Below are positions 45,565-58,530 of a DNA stretch of 64,000 nucleotides, one piece after another. The stretch's first letter is position 1; each line of letters starts with the position of its first letter. Origin of the DNA: Ixodes scapularis (taxonomy: Eukaryota > Arthropoda > Arachnida > Ixodida > Ixodidae). The stretch covers positions 169,690,995-169,754,994 of the forward strand of contig NW_024609835.1 of NCBI RefSeq assembly GCF_016920785.2, read 5' to 3'. Under the pieces are notes generated by a model that worked only from the letters and a program-made list of their open reading frames with translations, was not told the DNA's origin and searched no databases. The position numbers and the translations under genes are program-made.

Positions 45565-46130
45565 TACGCATGTTAGAATTTGCGAGCCATTTTGATGGAG
45601 GCAATCGGGCATTCGGTTCACGTCAAGATTGTCCAGCTATGTTCTCGTCATTTCGCCGCGAAGGTTAAGGTGCTCTCAAATTTTGCAGTGCACGTCGCTT
45701 GCCAATACAAACATTTTTACGTCGCGTTTTTTTTTTTTTTTTGTGCTTCATGACGTTTATTTTAATCGTGGATGCAATGTGAAAAAGAAAAAAGATCAAG
45801 AACAGTAAGGCAAGAAGGACTGGGTATTTATTGAGTTGATGATTTAGTTATCTCCCTCGCTTATCACCGTAGTACATCGATAAAAACTCACAGACACATG
45901 TAATGGACAGTGGCTCATGCACGAATCAACGCTAAAACGACGCTTTCATAGTCGCTTCTTCTGAGCGTCAGAGATTTAGACAGCGACCTAATAACAGACA
46001 GACAGGGGCAAAAACAGATGCCGGCGCGCAGGTTTCGTGTCCCCGTCGAACGGGCATTGCAGACAACGATAGGCGGTGTTGAAAAAGCAGACGATGCCGG
46101 AGGCTGCCGCGCGTCTGCTTGCACGACTAC

Positions 46131-46443
46131 ACACTCCAAAAAAGCCCGCGCATCTGATTTCCCGCACAACACTCGGAGAGCCAATCACCGGAACTTATGC
46201 AGGCAGCTCAGCGAATGACGATGCCGAAACGTAAGTCTACACCAAAAAACGCAGTCTGAGTTGTGACATTAAGAAATGCAAGCGTGACCTTTTGTATTGC
46301 TTAATGTCACAACTCAGACTGCATTTTTTGGTCTAAACATATGTTTTGGCATCGTCATTCGCTGAGCTGCCTCCATAAGCTCCGGTGATTGGCTCGCCGA
46401 GTGTTGTGCGGGAAATCGGATGCACGGGCTTTTTTTAGAGTGT
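46131..46443. mobile_element. Palindromic MITE, copy 3
   Basis: Left end ACACTCCAAAAAA, right end TTTTTTTAGAGTGT, with the same inner arms as copy 2. Copies 2 and 3 are clearly more similar to each other than to copy 1. Confidence 0.85.
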
Positions 46444-46473
46444 AGTAGGCGGTGTTAAGCGCCGTTCACATAG

Positions 46474-46624
46474 GTGCAACCGAGTACGACCGAAAGTGAC
46501 CAGACAGGTTTTAAAGCCTCTTGCGACGTCTTAGGACCAGCTCCGCTGCAGTACATCCGGTCCTAACACGTCGCAAGAGGTTTAAAAACCGGTCTTGTCT
46601 CTCTCGGTTGTACTCGGTTGCACA
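46474..46624. repeat. 151-bp inverted repeat (small MITE)
   Basis: GTGCAACCGAGTACGACCG at the left pairs with CGGTTGTACTCGGTTGCAC at the right. The inner CCTCTTGCGACGT block pairs with ACGTCGCAAGAGG. Arms are about 65 bp. Confidence 0.85.
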
Positions 46625-46652
46625 TGTGTGAGTGAGTCTTTAGATGCCAGAC

Positions 46653-47040
46653 TATACATTGTCTCATCCTACGATGGACTAAAGGCCAAAGCCACGGGTC
46701 GCCAGGTCGAATCACGTTCCACGCTACACTATTATACGCTTAACATTCATTAGAGGTGGACGAATAATGCTCGGAATCCAAAAGCGCCGCATCATTTCTA
46801 TAGCTTTGACGCTGCAAATAGCCTATATGTTGTGGCTTTCTTTGCGATGTAAAATTGTTGAGTCATTCAGCGCTCTTCGATTCGAACCACTGGCCACCCG
46901 TCCCGTCATCAGTAATCCGAGACACGGGCACTGATACGTGCATCGAAGCGAAATACCGCACAATTTCTAAGTGGCTCCTGATTGGATGTGGCGGTCCGTA
47001 GCTTTTGCCTTTAGTCCACCGTAGGGTGAGACGAAGTATA
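46653..47040 (+). mobile_element. 388-bp MITE, copy A
   Basis: Terminal inverted repeats begin TATACATTGTCTCATCC and end GGGTGAGACGAAGTATA. The TIR continues through a GGACTAAAGGC block. The interior is unique and not palindromic. A second copy lies at 59204-59594. Confidence 0.8.
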
Positions 47041-48409
47041 GACGCACCGGATGGCGCGAAAGGGAGACACTAGGCTTCTTAGCGTATTCGGCCGAGCAGC
47101 CAAGTCAGTCCAGCAGTAACAAGCAGGCTACTGATCTTAGGGCGGGTCTTAGAGAGGGCCATAACCTCCACCGAAATTGCGTAGGTGTTGCACATATTTT
47201 TGTGTTGCGAAATTATTAAAGAAATATATTGCGTGTCCCAAATAAGCTTTTACAAATGTAACCTTTTTTTCACTGTACTGTTCCTTTAATGACGTCTACT
47301 GCAGGAACGCCGGTTTTAGGCAGCAGAACGTATTTTTTTTCTAGGAATGCATGTTAGAAGTAGGATGACTATTTCGGCAAGTAGGTTTCGATTCATCTTC
47401 AGAGTAAAACGCCCAAAAGATGAACACGAAACAAAAGCTAGATACAGGACACAGCGTACACGACACAGAAGGTGGACGACATGAAAGCGCTAGCACACAA
47501 CTCTGATTAATCAAAATGTGATAGCCAAAAGTGTTTACATGTCGACTTAACTACAGGTTGTTTTCGTTTCATATCAACAAAGTAATATTATTAAAAAACG
47601 TGCGAGGTGTTTTATTTGTTTCTTTTTTTCTTTTTGGACCTGGGGCGGAAGAAAGTTGATTATCTTGGGCCTTCACTATTCAGATACAGTCCGTAAATAA
47701 ATGCTGCATACATGTGAAAAGGAAGGCACTAACAAAGAGGACGAATAAAAATACCGATGTTCATTCGATCTTAGTAATGTGAGGTAAACTTTCGGAGTAC
47801 GTTGGTTACTCGTAGACAAAAGGGCTAGTTTTTGCTTGCTTTTTAACACTGACAAGCTTTTTGTCAACAGAGTTTTTGTCAACAACTAATTTAATGTCCG
47901 TCCAAAAACTACGGCGACGTAGTTTTGGGTATCGAAGGTTAAGCCTGGTGAACTAAGTCAATGGAGGGAGGGCAATCCTTATTGAGGACACACGGAGTAC
48001 AATGGCTAGTTGACCATCGGAACAAGATAAACTTAGTCTTGTTTTATCATGTACCAATGGTTCTCTCCCCATCGTCCTCAGTTTGTCCTAGATTGAGGTT
48101 GCCAAGGTTCCTCTTTTCTGCCCCTAATTCAGGGGTTGAAAGTTACCAAAGTATGTAATGAGTTCTGCCCATTTTCCTGTTAGGGCACTCCGGCTTAACC
48201 TTGTTGTTGTTTTTGTTGTTTTTTTGTAGGATTTTCCATTTAAAACCGTAAACTAAAAAAAAATTGTAGAGGCTTTGTTTAGAGATTATACACCCAGGTT
48301 CGAACGTATTTTCTTTGTTGTGTCAATTGTTTTTATATGTTGTTCGTCGACATGGGTAGGTAACGTAATCAAAAAAGATTATGCAAAAAAAATATATTTG
48401 AGGAGAAAG
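47041..48409. other. No gene recognised
   Basis: AT-rich. Short T-rich and GT-rich tracts only. Confidence 0.5.
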
Positions 48410-49445
48410 AAAGTTGATTGCGCTAAAACGGCATCTCCGATTTTTGAAGTTTTCGCTTAAGTCATGTTTGGGGAGGCCTACTATGCAAACTACAAATATT
48501 CGAAATTTCAAATATTTAGCACTTATAATAGATTATGGCTACTATTGGTATAGAAATGTACAGCGTTGTGAAGGTTATACATTTTGCGTCAAAAATCTGA
48601 CGTTTTTTTCACTATATTTCTGCACCATGATCTGAACAAATTGAATAGCTACATCATTAAGACACATGTCATATATTTTTATTAAAACGTTCTTTCGAAT
48701 GGTTTATAAAACACTGTTTTATCTGAAAAATCGAAACTTTAAAAGGTAAAACAAGCTTATCGGTTAGATATGTACAAAAAACAAGGAACTTGGGTATTGT
48801 TTTAACTAGTGGAATACTTCAAATTGAGCCCAATACCCGAAGGCAGGACAGAAATATATCCAGTCATAAAATAGGCGGTATCAACCGATAATGTGTTTTG
48901 TGGCATCGGACAAGAATGCTCGCGTGCAAGGTACAATTCGCAGCGCTGTAAGCTTAAAGAAAACGAAATGATGCAACATGCATTTTATAAATAAACACGA
49001 GTTTGGTGGAAAAATATTAGTACTACAAATTTCAAGAAAAGCGAAAATGTTTTTTTGTTTTTTTTTAGTTTTCCCTTGAAGTTTCTTAACATTGTATTTT
49101 AGAACAAATTTTGAGCGATATGAAAATAATGAATTTTTATATAAAGCATTGATTTATATATCATTCAAAAAAACGTTTTAATAAAAATAGATGACAAAAA
49201 TTTTAATGTTGTGGCTATTCAATTTGCTCAGATAACGGTTCAAAAAACCACTGACGAAACGTCAAAGGAGCCTTGTTTGCGCATTTTTGACGCAAACAAT
49301 ATAACCTGGACAATGCTGTATATTTAACTTAATAGTTCCCGTGATCTATTGTAAATGCGAAATATTTGAGATTCCTGATATTTGTAGTTTGCGTAGTATG
49401 TGTCACTAAAAATGACATAAACGAAAACTTCAAAAATCAAATATT
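48410..49445. mobile_element. AT-rich foldback element
   Basis: Arms at about 48410-48660 and 49200-49445 are inverted. Examples are CAAACTACAAATAT against ATATTTGTAGTTTG and AACAAATTGAATAGCTA against its near complement. The spacer of about 540 bp has no recognisable coding sequence. Divergence between arms is moderate. Confidence 0.65.
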
Positions 49446-51229
49446 CCGTTCTGGCGCATTGTTTATATCTTCAAATGTTTTCTTTTTCGCCAAATATTTT
49501 TATTAAGTTGCATGCACATGTTGAAGAGAAACAGAAAATAAATTACAAAACCGAAGTTGCTTCCGGACTCCCGTGCATTATCTGATTTGAACAAAGCCTA
49601 GATTGACGTCAAAATAAAAAACAAAACAAAAAATTCAACTGTTAAGAAAATAATGTTGCCAAAGTGAAAAAAAAAAAAAACGAAACCGAAGAACTCTATA
49701 TAGGACTGGCACCTAATCATATCCGGTCTCCAACAAGGAACGGATGTCAACAGGCCGACTGCCAGTCAAAAGCTGACTCAGCGCTCGTCTCCGGACTGAT
49801 CGGACTCCAGTACCAGCTGAACGTCTTTACCGAGCGACCCCGTGTTACACCCCGCAGAGGGGAAACCACCACGTGTTCAGACGACGCCCCCTAGTGGCAA
49901 GGCCGGAGCACTCGTAAGCCTGACGTCACCAACGTCAGAAGGTGGAAGTAATCCCCCCCGATCTCTATTATTGTTGGCTGGATCGGTAGCCCGTCGGCGG
50001 CATTACCGGCGGCCACTGCTTGACACTAGGCAATACACGGGCAAGTTTATGAGAGAAACACAGAAATGTAAGAATATTGAAGCTTCTGCGCAGGGCTCGA
50101 AGGCGAGTATTTTATGATGCGCTGCTAATATTATATTGGGTGTTTGAAGATTGAAACTGTATTTGTCAAGCGTTCGAACGCCGATCCAAAAAATCAAACG
50201 TACCGGACCACCCACATCTCAGCTGGCAGGCTTGCCCTCGTAGAGGAGCAAACAAAGGAACTTGCGGTCCATATAGCCGTCCTCGGGAAAGCATAGAAGT
50301 TAATAAATTTCGAAAAAGTTTCATGTTGAGAGTAGCTTTCCGGGAGTGAGCGGATTCCGCATAGCAAAACCTTCAAGATTGTTGTCTGCTAAGCCCAACT
50401 CATTCAAACCTCCACCAACTCCGCGGTTACTCTGGGTAACTCTTGTCTCATTGTGCTGCACTACTTATTTCGCGGACCAAATAAACTCTGGACACAAAAA
50501 AAAAAAAAAATTAAGAACTGTGAGGGTTGTCTATTTCAATGATTGTGCACAAGCTATTTTACAGGCTTTCCGGAAAGCAGCCAAGATGATTCATTGACAA
50601 CAACTTAAAAACGGGGGCAACGGCACTTTTTCGCGTTTTCCCCATAAAGTTTCATGCATTTGGTGGTATCAAGCGACGGTTGCCGGTGGTGCCACTCGAC
50701 CCCAGCAAGAAAGGCCCCGATCCGCGATCCAGCCTACTAAAATAGACATGAATGGGTAATCGAGGAGGTTTGGTTTCTCCATGAGCTTCTATTTGGGGCT
50801 TCTCTTTTTTGCTCTTTGTTTCCGGGCAGTCATAGTATTCAAAATTTTACAAAATACCATTTCCAGTTTACTCGTTTTTACAAGTGTTGTATATAAAACA
50901 ATATATCCTTATATTTCTGAGGTTTGTAGTTACACTTTTATATACTATTCGTACAACAAAAGAAACGAAATTGCGGCCAATGAGCAGACGCCGCCAGTCG
51001 TCACATCGCCTCCATGCCTCCGAAAGTGGAATAATATGTGCGTCGACTCGGGATGTTCAAGTCGTTCCCTTTTTGGCGTCCTTTATTGTGTTTAGAAGAC
51101 TCGAATGCCTGAAAAGAACGTCGAAACTTTGTAGATGAAGAGGTTAGGCATAAAGGCCCCCGGGGAGTCCAAATACGAGGACGACGTCTTTGGTTAAGTA
51201 ACGCGTGGTAGGCTTCGAAAAGTTGGCTC
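49446..51229. other. No gene recognised; probable polyadenylated retro-insert
   Basis: The GC-richer segment 49680-50500 ends in AATAAACTCTGGACAC followed by an A-run at about 50497-50511, as expected of the 3' end of a reverse-transcribed insertion. Its source was not recognised. Confidence 0.4.
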
Positions 51230-52795
51230 TAGGGCTTCTCGGTGTAGGACGTTTCGGTGCGGTCTTTTCGGTGCACGGGTGTTTCGGTGTACGGACTTTT
51301 CGGTATACGGACTTTTCGGTGCAAGGACTTTTTGGTGCACGGACGTTTCGGTGCTCGCACTCTTCGGTGTGGGACTTTTCGGTGCACGGAAAATCCAAAT
51401 CACGAGTTTTCTGTGTGTTCTTTTTTTGTTTTCTCTAAACGTAATAAGCACTATTTCAGCTAAAAATTAATTTTTTCCGCACTTCATAAAATGTCAGACT
51501 TGGTCATCCATTTACGGCCGCTTACTGGTATACCACCTAAGTTACTTTGTTAGGCGCAGTACCATCTTGCGTGAGGATTGGAGAGGTTGGACGTTATGGT
51601 TCGTTTGTCGGTGTCTCTTTTCCAACGCACGCACTAGTGGCATTACATGTCTCGGGTAATTTTCAGCAATCTTAAAGGGGCGATGCAACAATTTTTGCAC
51701 TTTGCGCAAATACCGCTTAGAACGGACCCCTGACGTTAATGACCTATGAAACACGGGTTAGTTTTTCACCCCACACAATAGAAGTCCCAGAAACAAAATA
51801 AAGAAAAAGCGAGCAGAGTTCGCCCCCTCAACTCGCAGCCAGAACAAGCGGCCACGTGATCTGGAGCCGATTATATGCCTCCAATGTTGATCGTAGCCAC
51901 GCGCTGGTGTTGGCAAAGCACAGGACACGCGCTGAGTTCCAGACATTGTTATGGCTCGGCTATTGTCGTCGTTGCAGCGATTGGACACGGGCCACTACCC
52001 GAATGCTTCTCGAGCTAGTAATTATCACGAGCCCAAATCGAGTGCCACGCAATGCTCGGGTCCAATCTATGAGCCCCATTCAAATATCGTCATCGGGGTG
52101 TGCTGCGATCCCCACGTTACGCCATCAGATTTTGCGAAGGAAAAATTGAATGAAAATGATCGCCTTTGTCCTTGAAATTACGCCGCAACAAAGGAGTTTC
52201 TTGGCTAGTGGCGTTGCGTGCGAGTATCCTTGGGTCCCAGTAGCGCCAGTAAGCTCGTCTAAAGTGAAAAAAAGATTCCAGTTGAATATCGTTGCACCGC
52301 TCCTTTAAGCTTCTTGCTGTTGGTGCCTTCCCTACAGAGATTACCAATAATAAAGCCCACATCTTTACAGAAGGTGCCGAGGACGGCTGTACCGACCCAA
52401 CGCGTAAACACATATGATCCGTCTAGTGCGTACGTTGGAAAAGAGACACCGGCAAATTAAACAATGTCCAACGTACTCAGTCCTCCCGCAAGACGGTGCT
52501 GCGCCTAAAGAAGTCAGTTAGGTCGTATATGAGCAAGTGGCGATCAATGAATGACCAAGTCTAAAAATTTATAAAGTGCGAAAAAATAAATTCCTAGCTG
52601 AAATCGTGATTATTACGTTTAGAGAAAACAAAATCCAAACAAAAAACCGTGATTTTGATGTCCCGTGCACAGAAATGTGCGTGCACCGAAAAGTCCTTTC
52701 ACCGAAAAGTCTGTGCACCGAAATGTCCGTGCACCGAAAAGTCCGTAACCGAAACGCCCTACACCGAAACGTGCTACACCGAAACGTCCGGATCC
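51230..52795. mobile_element. Foldback element with tandem-repeat arms
   Basis: Both arms consist outwardly of degenerate 17-18 bp tandem units of the type GGACTTTTCGGTGCAC (51235-51390), present as the complement at 52680-52790. Inward, inverted homology continues, for example GCGCAGTACCATCTTGCG against CGCAAGACGGTGCTGCGC, to about 51690 and 52290. The centre has no recognised gene. Tandem repeats inside long inverted arms are the hallmark of Foldback/Galileo-like elements. Confidence 0.8.
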
Positions 52796-54574
52796 CCCAA
52801 ACGTTATTTCCACTATACAGCGCATTGTATGTTGCTTTTTTCGTTCCTGTCATGTGCGCGTGGTTGTGATTCTTTTATGCTACGGCTTGTGCTTTTTTTT
52901 TTTTTTTTTTTTTCGGTCGTGGTAAGAGATTTTTCGAAGCCTCTCGCGGAATGTCAGGGGCAACAATCGACGGCTGTCTGAGGCGGTAATGCTTAAATTT
53001 ACTATTGCAGTGGCTTTGTCACATAGATGCCTTTAGCAGGTAATAACTTTTTATGTCTTGTGTGTGTCGTGCCGGACGATAAACGAACATAATGCTGCAA
53101 TTAAAAACGTAGGTTTTGGAGTGGAATCATTTTTCGTCTGCATATCTGTATTTATCGAGACCTGATCTGCAGATGGTGCTGGCTCTTAAAGGGTTTGCTG
53201 TTCTAGTGTCGATGTCATGTGTTGCGGTACAAAATATACATTTAGTTCAATCATTATTTTGTTCACAAATAAATTATAAAAATGATTAGTTAATATATGT
53301 TTGAGTATAGAAAAAGCGCGTTGTGACTGGTTAACTGGTAAGAATGACAGAGAGAAAGACAGATATCAACTTTCTCACGGAAAATATTTTGCTTCGTTTA
53401 TCTGCCATAAGTCTTAGTCTATCAAATAACGAGACCTATATGTGCTTTTCTCTAAAGTAATAAGACAAAGTTCCTCAAAAATACGTTATTGCTTTTGTAG
53501 ACCATAACTCCAGCGAGCCTTTCGTCTTGTATGCCTTACATTCTTACTAGGAGCTGTCTTGCCAAGTCGCATCACATCGGTGTCTTCGCGTCTCATGGGA
53601 ATTATTGTTTATGGAACATCCGTGTCTCCGAGCAATATCATACACAGCTAAAAAACTTTGCTTCAAAACAACCCGATACCTCTCGAGGCATTGTTATACA
53701 GATTTGCTTATTCTCACTTTTCACCTAAAAAAGTTTCTGCCCTAATAATTTTCCTGTGTACGTATCTCCAGTTTATCAAAGTGCGTAGCAATCATTCTAG
53801 TTAATAACATATGCCTGTGTTCAAACAAAAAAACCTGTAGCTATGAAGGTAAATCCAGTTGCGGTGCTTATATGTCTGCAGTGTTCCGCGGCGCTCGATC
53901 GTTTCCTGTATATTTAAATTTGTTTGCTAGTCCTGTATATTTAAATGACCTTCTGGACGAGATATCTTGTTCGCGTCAAAGAATATTAGTTTTTATGGCA
54001 CCATATTTACGCTCGATCCTCTCACACCAGCAGAATCCCAATGCGCCCTGCAGGACCCAATCACCTCCAACAAGTGACGTCACGGGTGGGTCGCCACGGC
54101 TTGGATTCTGTACTTGTATTCACCTAAAAAAACCGTGGTAGAAACGTCCGGCTTCTCCTGCAACATTACTGATGTCCTACCCATGACAATGCAGCATGCG
54201 TTGCAATGTCAAGGGTCAGAGAGGAAGGCGGGGGAGAGGCAGAGAGGCTTGCAGACGATCAACGCCTTCGTCACCTCCTCGCAGCCCACACTGCAAAAGC
54301 TGCGCATAACCCTCGCGGCCCACATCTAGCAGTTGGAAGGACTCTGCAAACTAGGGAAACTTCGGCGCTGCCGTGTTCCCATTGATTCAAAGCATGAAGT
54401 GCTTTTCAACCCTACCCCAATCCAAAAATTTTTGTCGGTCTGTCCTTCCGTCCGTCCTTTCATCCGCCCGCCCGTCCATCCGTTCGTGCAATTCTCTCCA
54501 AACCTAACGGGGAAACTGAATTGGTGTTTAGGTGGCGTGATGTCAAGTGATGTTACGTGACCTGACGTAACGTG
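52796..54574. other. No gene recognised
   Basis: It includes a T-run at 52893-52913, a local duplication of TCCTGTATATTTAAAT at about 53904 and 53931, and a (TCCG)n-like simple repeat at 54435-54488. Confidence 0.5.
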
Positions 54575-54685
54575 GCTTATACACTATTTATTTTATTATT
54601 GTGCCTTCAGGGCCCGAAGGCATTACAGAGAGGGACAGCATGTAGCAGGAAAAGAAATGTAACAAATCGACAAAACAGTAAATAT

Positions 54686-55415
54686 TAGGGCTGGGCAATT
54701 GATCGATTAACCTACCGATTAATCGATTAATGCTTTAATCGCGATTAAATTTTTTAACTGGTTAATCGGTAAAATTTAGACGAACCATAAAACTCATCAA
54801 AGTCAAATTTGGGGGTTTTACGTGCCAAACCAACGACGGGCATCTGGCACGCCCCAGCGGAGGACTGAGGATTAATTTCGACCACCTGGGGATCTTTTGA
54901 CGTGCAACCGAAAGCTCGGTTACACGGCGCCTTTTCCGCAATAAGCCTCCGTCATACCCTTCCATAACGCAGACGTGGACGAGTACGCCTGTACGAAGGG
55001 CGAACTTTAGGTCAAATTTTAGAATAAGGTAAACTGTATAGAGGCGATATATTTTTAGCATCAGATTTAGTGCAGAGGTTACGCAAGTCCCCGGCCATTT
55101 CAATGTCTTTCGACTGTCTGTTTAGCGCAGTAGAGACTATTGTGAACAATGAAAGGAAGTCGCTCTTTCTAGAGAATATCAACGAACATCTTTGCTTCAC
55201 GCAGCAAAAGTAATATTTTGTGAAAGATATCTGATAGTGATCTTGATTAATTAATAATCCAAGTTGTACATCGCACCGTTTATCATAGATTCAGCAAAAA
55301 AAAGACTTCTTTTAATATTTTCCAATGAAATAAACGAGACCGATTAATCGATTAATTAATCGATTAAAGGGTGGCGATTAATCGGGTTAAAACTTTTAAT
55401 CGACGCCCAGCCCTA
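54686..55415. mobile_element. Non-autonomous hAT-type element with 8-bp TSD
   Basis: Ends TAGGGCTGGGC and GCCCAGCCCTA are perfect inverted repeats. The subterminal regions are rich in ATTAATCGATTAA motifs. A perfect 8-bp duplication, GTAAATAT, flanks it (54678-54685 and 55416-55423). It lies within the 3' end of the LINE and contains a SINE. No transposase. Confidence 0.9.
54802..54954 (-). repeat. tRNA-derived SINE body (5'-truncated)
   Basis: On the minus strand it matches the body of the SINE at 36318-36534: ACCGAGCTTTCGGTTGCACG, GATCCCCAGGTGGTCG and GGCACGTAAAACCCCCAAA blocks. The tRNA head is missing. GTCAAATTT occurs on both sides (54802 and about 55012) and might be a duplication. Confidence 0.8.
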
Positions 55416-57200
55416 GTAAATATATTATAATAATGGAAACAAACAGATCAGAAGCGATCGCAAAGTTTGTTACTAATGGTACTTAGAAAAACCTTAGAGT
55501 CAGTTATGGCAACAATCAAACCTGGAAGGTGGTTTCATACTTCAGCTATGCGTTGCAGAAAAGAAGAAATAAATGTATTGGTTAATGAGTTTGGGACACC
55601 AACTTTGTGCTGGTGATCAACACGAGATTATATGCAAAAGGGGGGAGCTATGAAGTGGTCGCGTAATATTGGAGTATGAAAAAAGAAACTTTATAGAAAA
55701 GGCATAAGCGTGAAATTTTACGGCAAAGTAAAAGAGATGGTAAAGTTGAACTGTTTTTTAGTGACGAGACACTGGCGGTGCGGTGATACTTCGACAGTAT
55801 AAAACGGCCTAATCTATTGAATGAATTCCAAAGCAGTGACGAGGATATTGTTACCGGTATCACAGATGAAGGCTGCATACCCAAGTTTAGGTATTTTTAA
55901 TTTTTATAGAGGACCAAATTAAGCGAAAAAGGCGCCATAGAAAAATTACATTTTAGGTAACCCAGCATGCTGCTAGCACGATTAGTAATATACTCCATAT
56001 GGGGTTTTTCATGAAAGGTTAATGGTTAAGTGAACACTAATATATTTGTATGATGTCAATAGTTCCAGGGAGTTGCCATCAAGGTAGTACAAAGTACCAT
56101 CATTAGGATTTCGGGACACTCTCATGTGTTTACTTTTACTAGTATTAAGTTTCATTAGCCACAGCTCACACCAATGAGACACAGAGTTAATATCAGACTG
56201 AAGAGTGGAAATGCCATGGTTACTTCGGATTTCACGGTATATTACACAATCGTCAGCAAAGGGACCGACAGATGAAGACATATTAACTGGTAGGTTGTTC
56301 ATATAAATTAAGAATTGTAAGGGGCCCAAGACAGACCTTTGGGCAACACCACAGTTAACAGACGCAAGTGGAGAGTTTTCATTATTGACCGTTACAAATT
56401 GCGAACAATTAGTAAAAAAACAATTGAATTCATGCAAGAACGTCGGGGTCAATGCTAAGTTTAGCAAGTTTCAGTGGCAAGAGTTTACGAGACGCTTTAT
56501 CCAACGCTTTAGCGAAATTCAAGAAGGTGCAGTCCACCTGGGAGCCTCGGTCAACGATAGAATGAATGTCTTGAGTGAACGATAGAAGCTGACTTTTACA
56601 TAATAATGATTTGTGAAATTTGTGTTGAACTGGAGAGAAAAAAATATTTATTTCTAAGGAGTTTACAAGTTGGAAAAATCTTGTGTGTGTTCGAGAAGTT
56701 TACATGGGATGCTTTTTAACGAAATGGGACAGTAGTTGTGTGAAGAGTGTTTATCACCAACTTTTCGAACCTTTCTCACCTTCCAGACTGTAGGTATGTC
56801 GCCGTCTTGGAGGGGATGCTAAAATAATCTGGCAAGAGTAAGGGAGGAATACGACTGGGTGCTTTTCATGAACTTAGTATTTATGGTGTCCAATCCGGAA
56901 GAAGACAATTTCAGCCCGTCTAAAATATTCACTATACCGATAGGGTCAACAAGAATAGCATCCATTTGTAAATAACCGGAACTCTTATGAAGGGGTAGCT
57001 GATCTTGCTAGCATTAGAAAGGGTTCAGTAAACATAACGATTAGTACGTTAACACAGTCAACACTAGAGACACAATCGCCACTTGAAGTTTTGAGTGAAA
57101 TTGAAAAACTGTCTTTTCTGTTGTTAGTTTTCCAAAAATTTTGGGGGTTCTTTATAAACACGTTTGGGAGAGTATTAAAAAAACTGATTTCGCATATTCA

Positions 57201-57922
57201 ATCGCTCTTTTCTATATTTCCGCGGAACACTGATGCGCCGCCCAGTGACGCTCACACGAAGACTACTTCAACGCGCTGTATAAGCGTTTATTTTTTACTT
57301 GATAGCCGGTTTAAGATTTTCGTGAACCATGTTGATTGGGTATTTTCGAATACATATCTTAGTGGGACATACTTGTTTATAAGAAAGAAAAATTTACACT
57401 TTGTGATTTACCAGTTATCTGCGACAGAACGCATAAAAAAACTCGTCAAATACTGGTCTAAGAAAACGAATTAATTGCCCCGCTAAAGCCAGCGTGGAAT
57501 TCGATGTCACGCGGCCGACACACCAATTCAATTTCCCTGAAAGATTTTGGGAAACAATTTACGTCGCGTTACGGTACGTCATGCGACCTACTCTTCAATC
57601 TACATTCCCGGGTAAATTTAGAATCTGTAACGTCACGTGACGACCTCTGGACCCATACACCGATTTCGTTTTTCTTCTAAATTTAGCGAAGAAATTGGCA
57701 TCACGTGACCTGATGCTCGGTGACCTAAACCCAAACTCAGTTTCTGTGTTATATTTGAGCGTTTTGTTATACTTGAGCGCTTTGAAGCAATATACTGCTT
57801 CAAGGCGCTCAAGTTGTTCTACTTCCCCCTCGGGAAACTTCAAGCGGACAGTTTAGAGGACCGCTTCGGAAGGTACCGGCGGCTGGCAGATTCCCAATAT
57901 CATCTGTCCATACGACAGCTTT
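57201..57922. other. No gene recognised
   Basis: Probably the further 5' part of the LINE copy followed by unassigned sequence. Confidence 0.35.
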
Positions 57923-58530
57923 ATGAAAGGGAAAACAAGCTGCGGCTGCAAAACACATTTGCACCGATTGGCAACGCTTCTGGAACTGAGAGAGACGAAC
58001 ATTGCGGGGAAATTCAAGAACGAGGAGCTACAACCATATAGCCCTAGCTACAACCAAGTAGTAACAGAAGATACGCTTTCAAAAATAAAAGACATCGTCC
58101 CCGTTCTAGTGTATGTGACCGGATATCTGGTGTACACGACGGTGCAGAAGCTAAATTGCGAGAACTGCAAAAATGCCTCGACAACAGAACGCATGATTGC
58201 AGCTTCCACCGGCCATGAGTATTACCATCTCATCAAAGACATTGACAGAGGAGGCCCTCTGTACCCTGCAATGACCACAGTCAATGCTGTCGCACATAAC
58301 TACGTTGCTGTTGAGGAAATTTCGAAGCGGGTGAACTTAACGATGAGTAACCGACGCCAGCTGGTCGACGAGGATTGCTCCTACATCAATGTGTGTGAAC
58401 AAGGGTGCACGAGCGAGGTCGTGCTAAAGCATGTGTTGTAGTGCTGTACAAACACTCTACTGAAAAAAACTTTTGCCTCGAGCTCAACGACAAAGTTATA
58501 GAAACAAACAACAAATTAAAAAAAAAACTG
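57923..58530 (+). pseudogene. P-element/THAP9-like transposase C-terminal fragment
   Basis: The frame 57923-58441 contains VLVYVTGYLVYTTVQKLNCE followed by NCK, a C-x2-C pattern, and an ELQPYSPSY segment. A segment homologous to transposase tails (CLELNDKV followed by a KLKKKLAML-type end) follows in another frame at about 58475-58530, implying a frameshift near 58440. The YVTGY-x-VY block with a nearby Cys pair resembles the C-terminal region of P-element/THAP9-like transposases. This is a resemblance from memory. N-terminal domains were not found upstream. Confidence 0.4.

Larger units (their letters stand above)
54575..57200 (-). mobile_element. LINE (CR1/L2-like) copy, interrupted by a hAT element
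   Basis: The minus strand encodes RT motifs FLNFAKALDK (about 56520), a GVAQRSVLGPLQFLIY segment, FADDCVIYR and LLTSYKY in the frame 56467-56009. A C-terminal remnant lies at 55884-55648. The 3' untranslated end contains AATGCCTTCGGGCCCTGAAG and an AATAAAATAAAT-type tail near 54580. It shares the FADDCVIYR box with the LINE at 10.6 kb. Upstream, a VFIKNPQNFWK segment (about 57140) suggests the homology continues to at least 57.2 kb. Many stops and shifts: inactive. Confidence 0.75.

Noticed and set aside
57091..57474. 127-codon plus-strand frame
   Set aside because: Antisense to LINE-like sequence carrying an NPQNFWK segment; no independent support.
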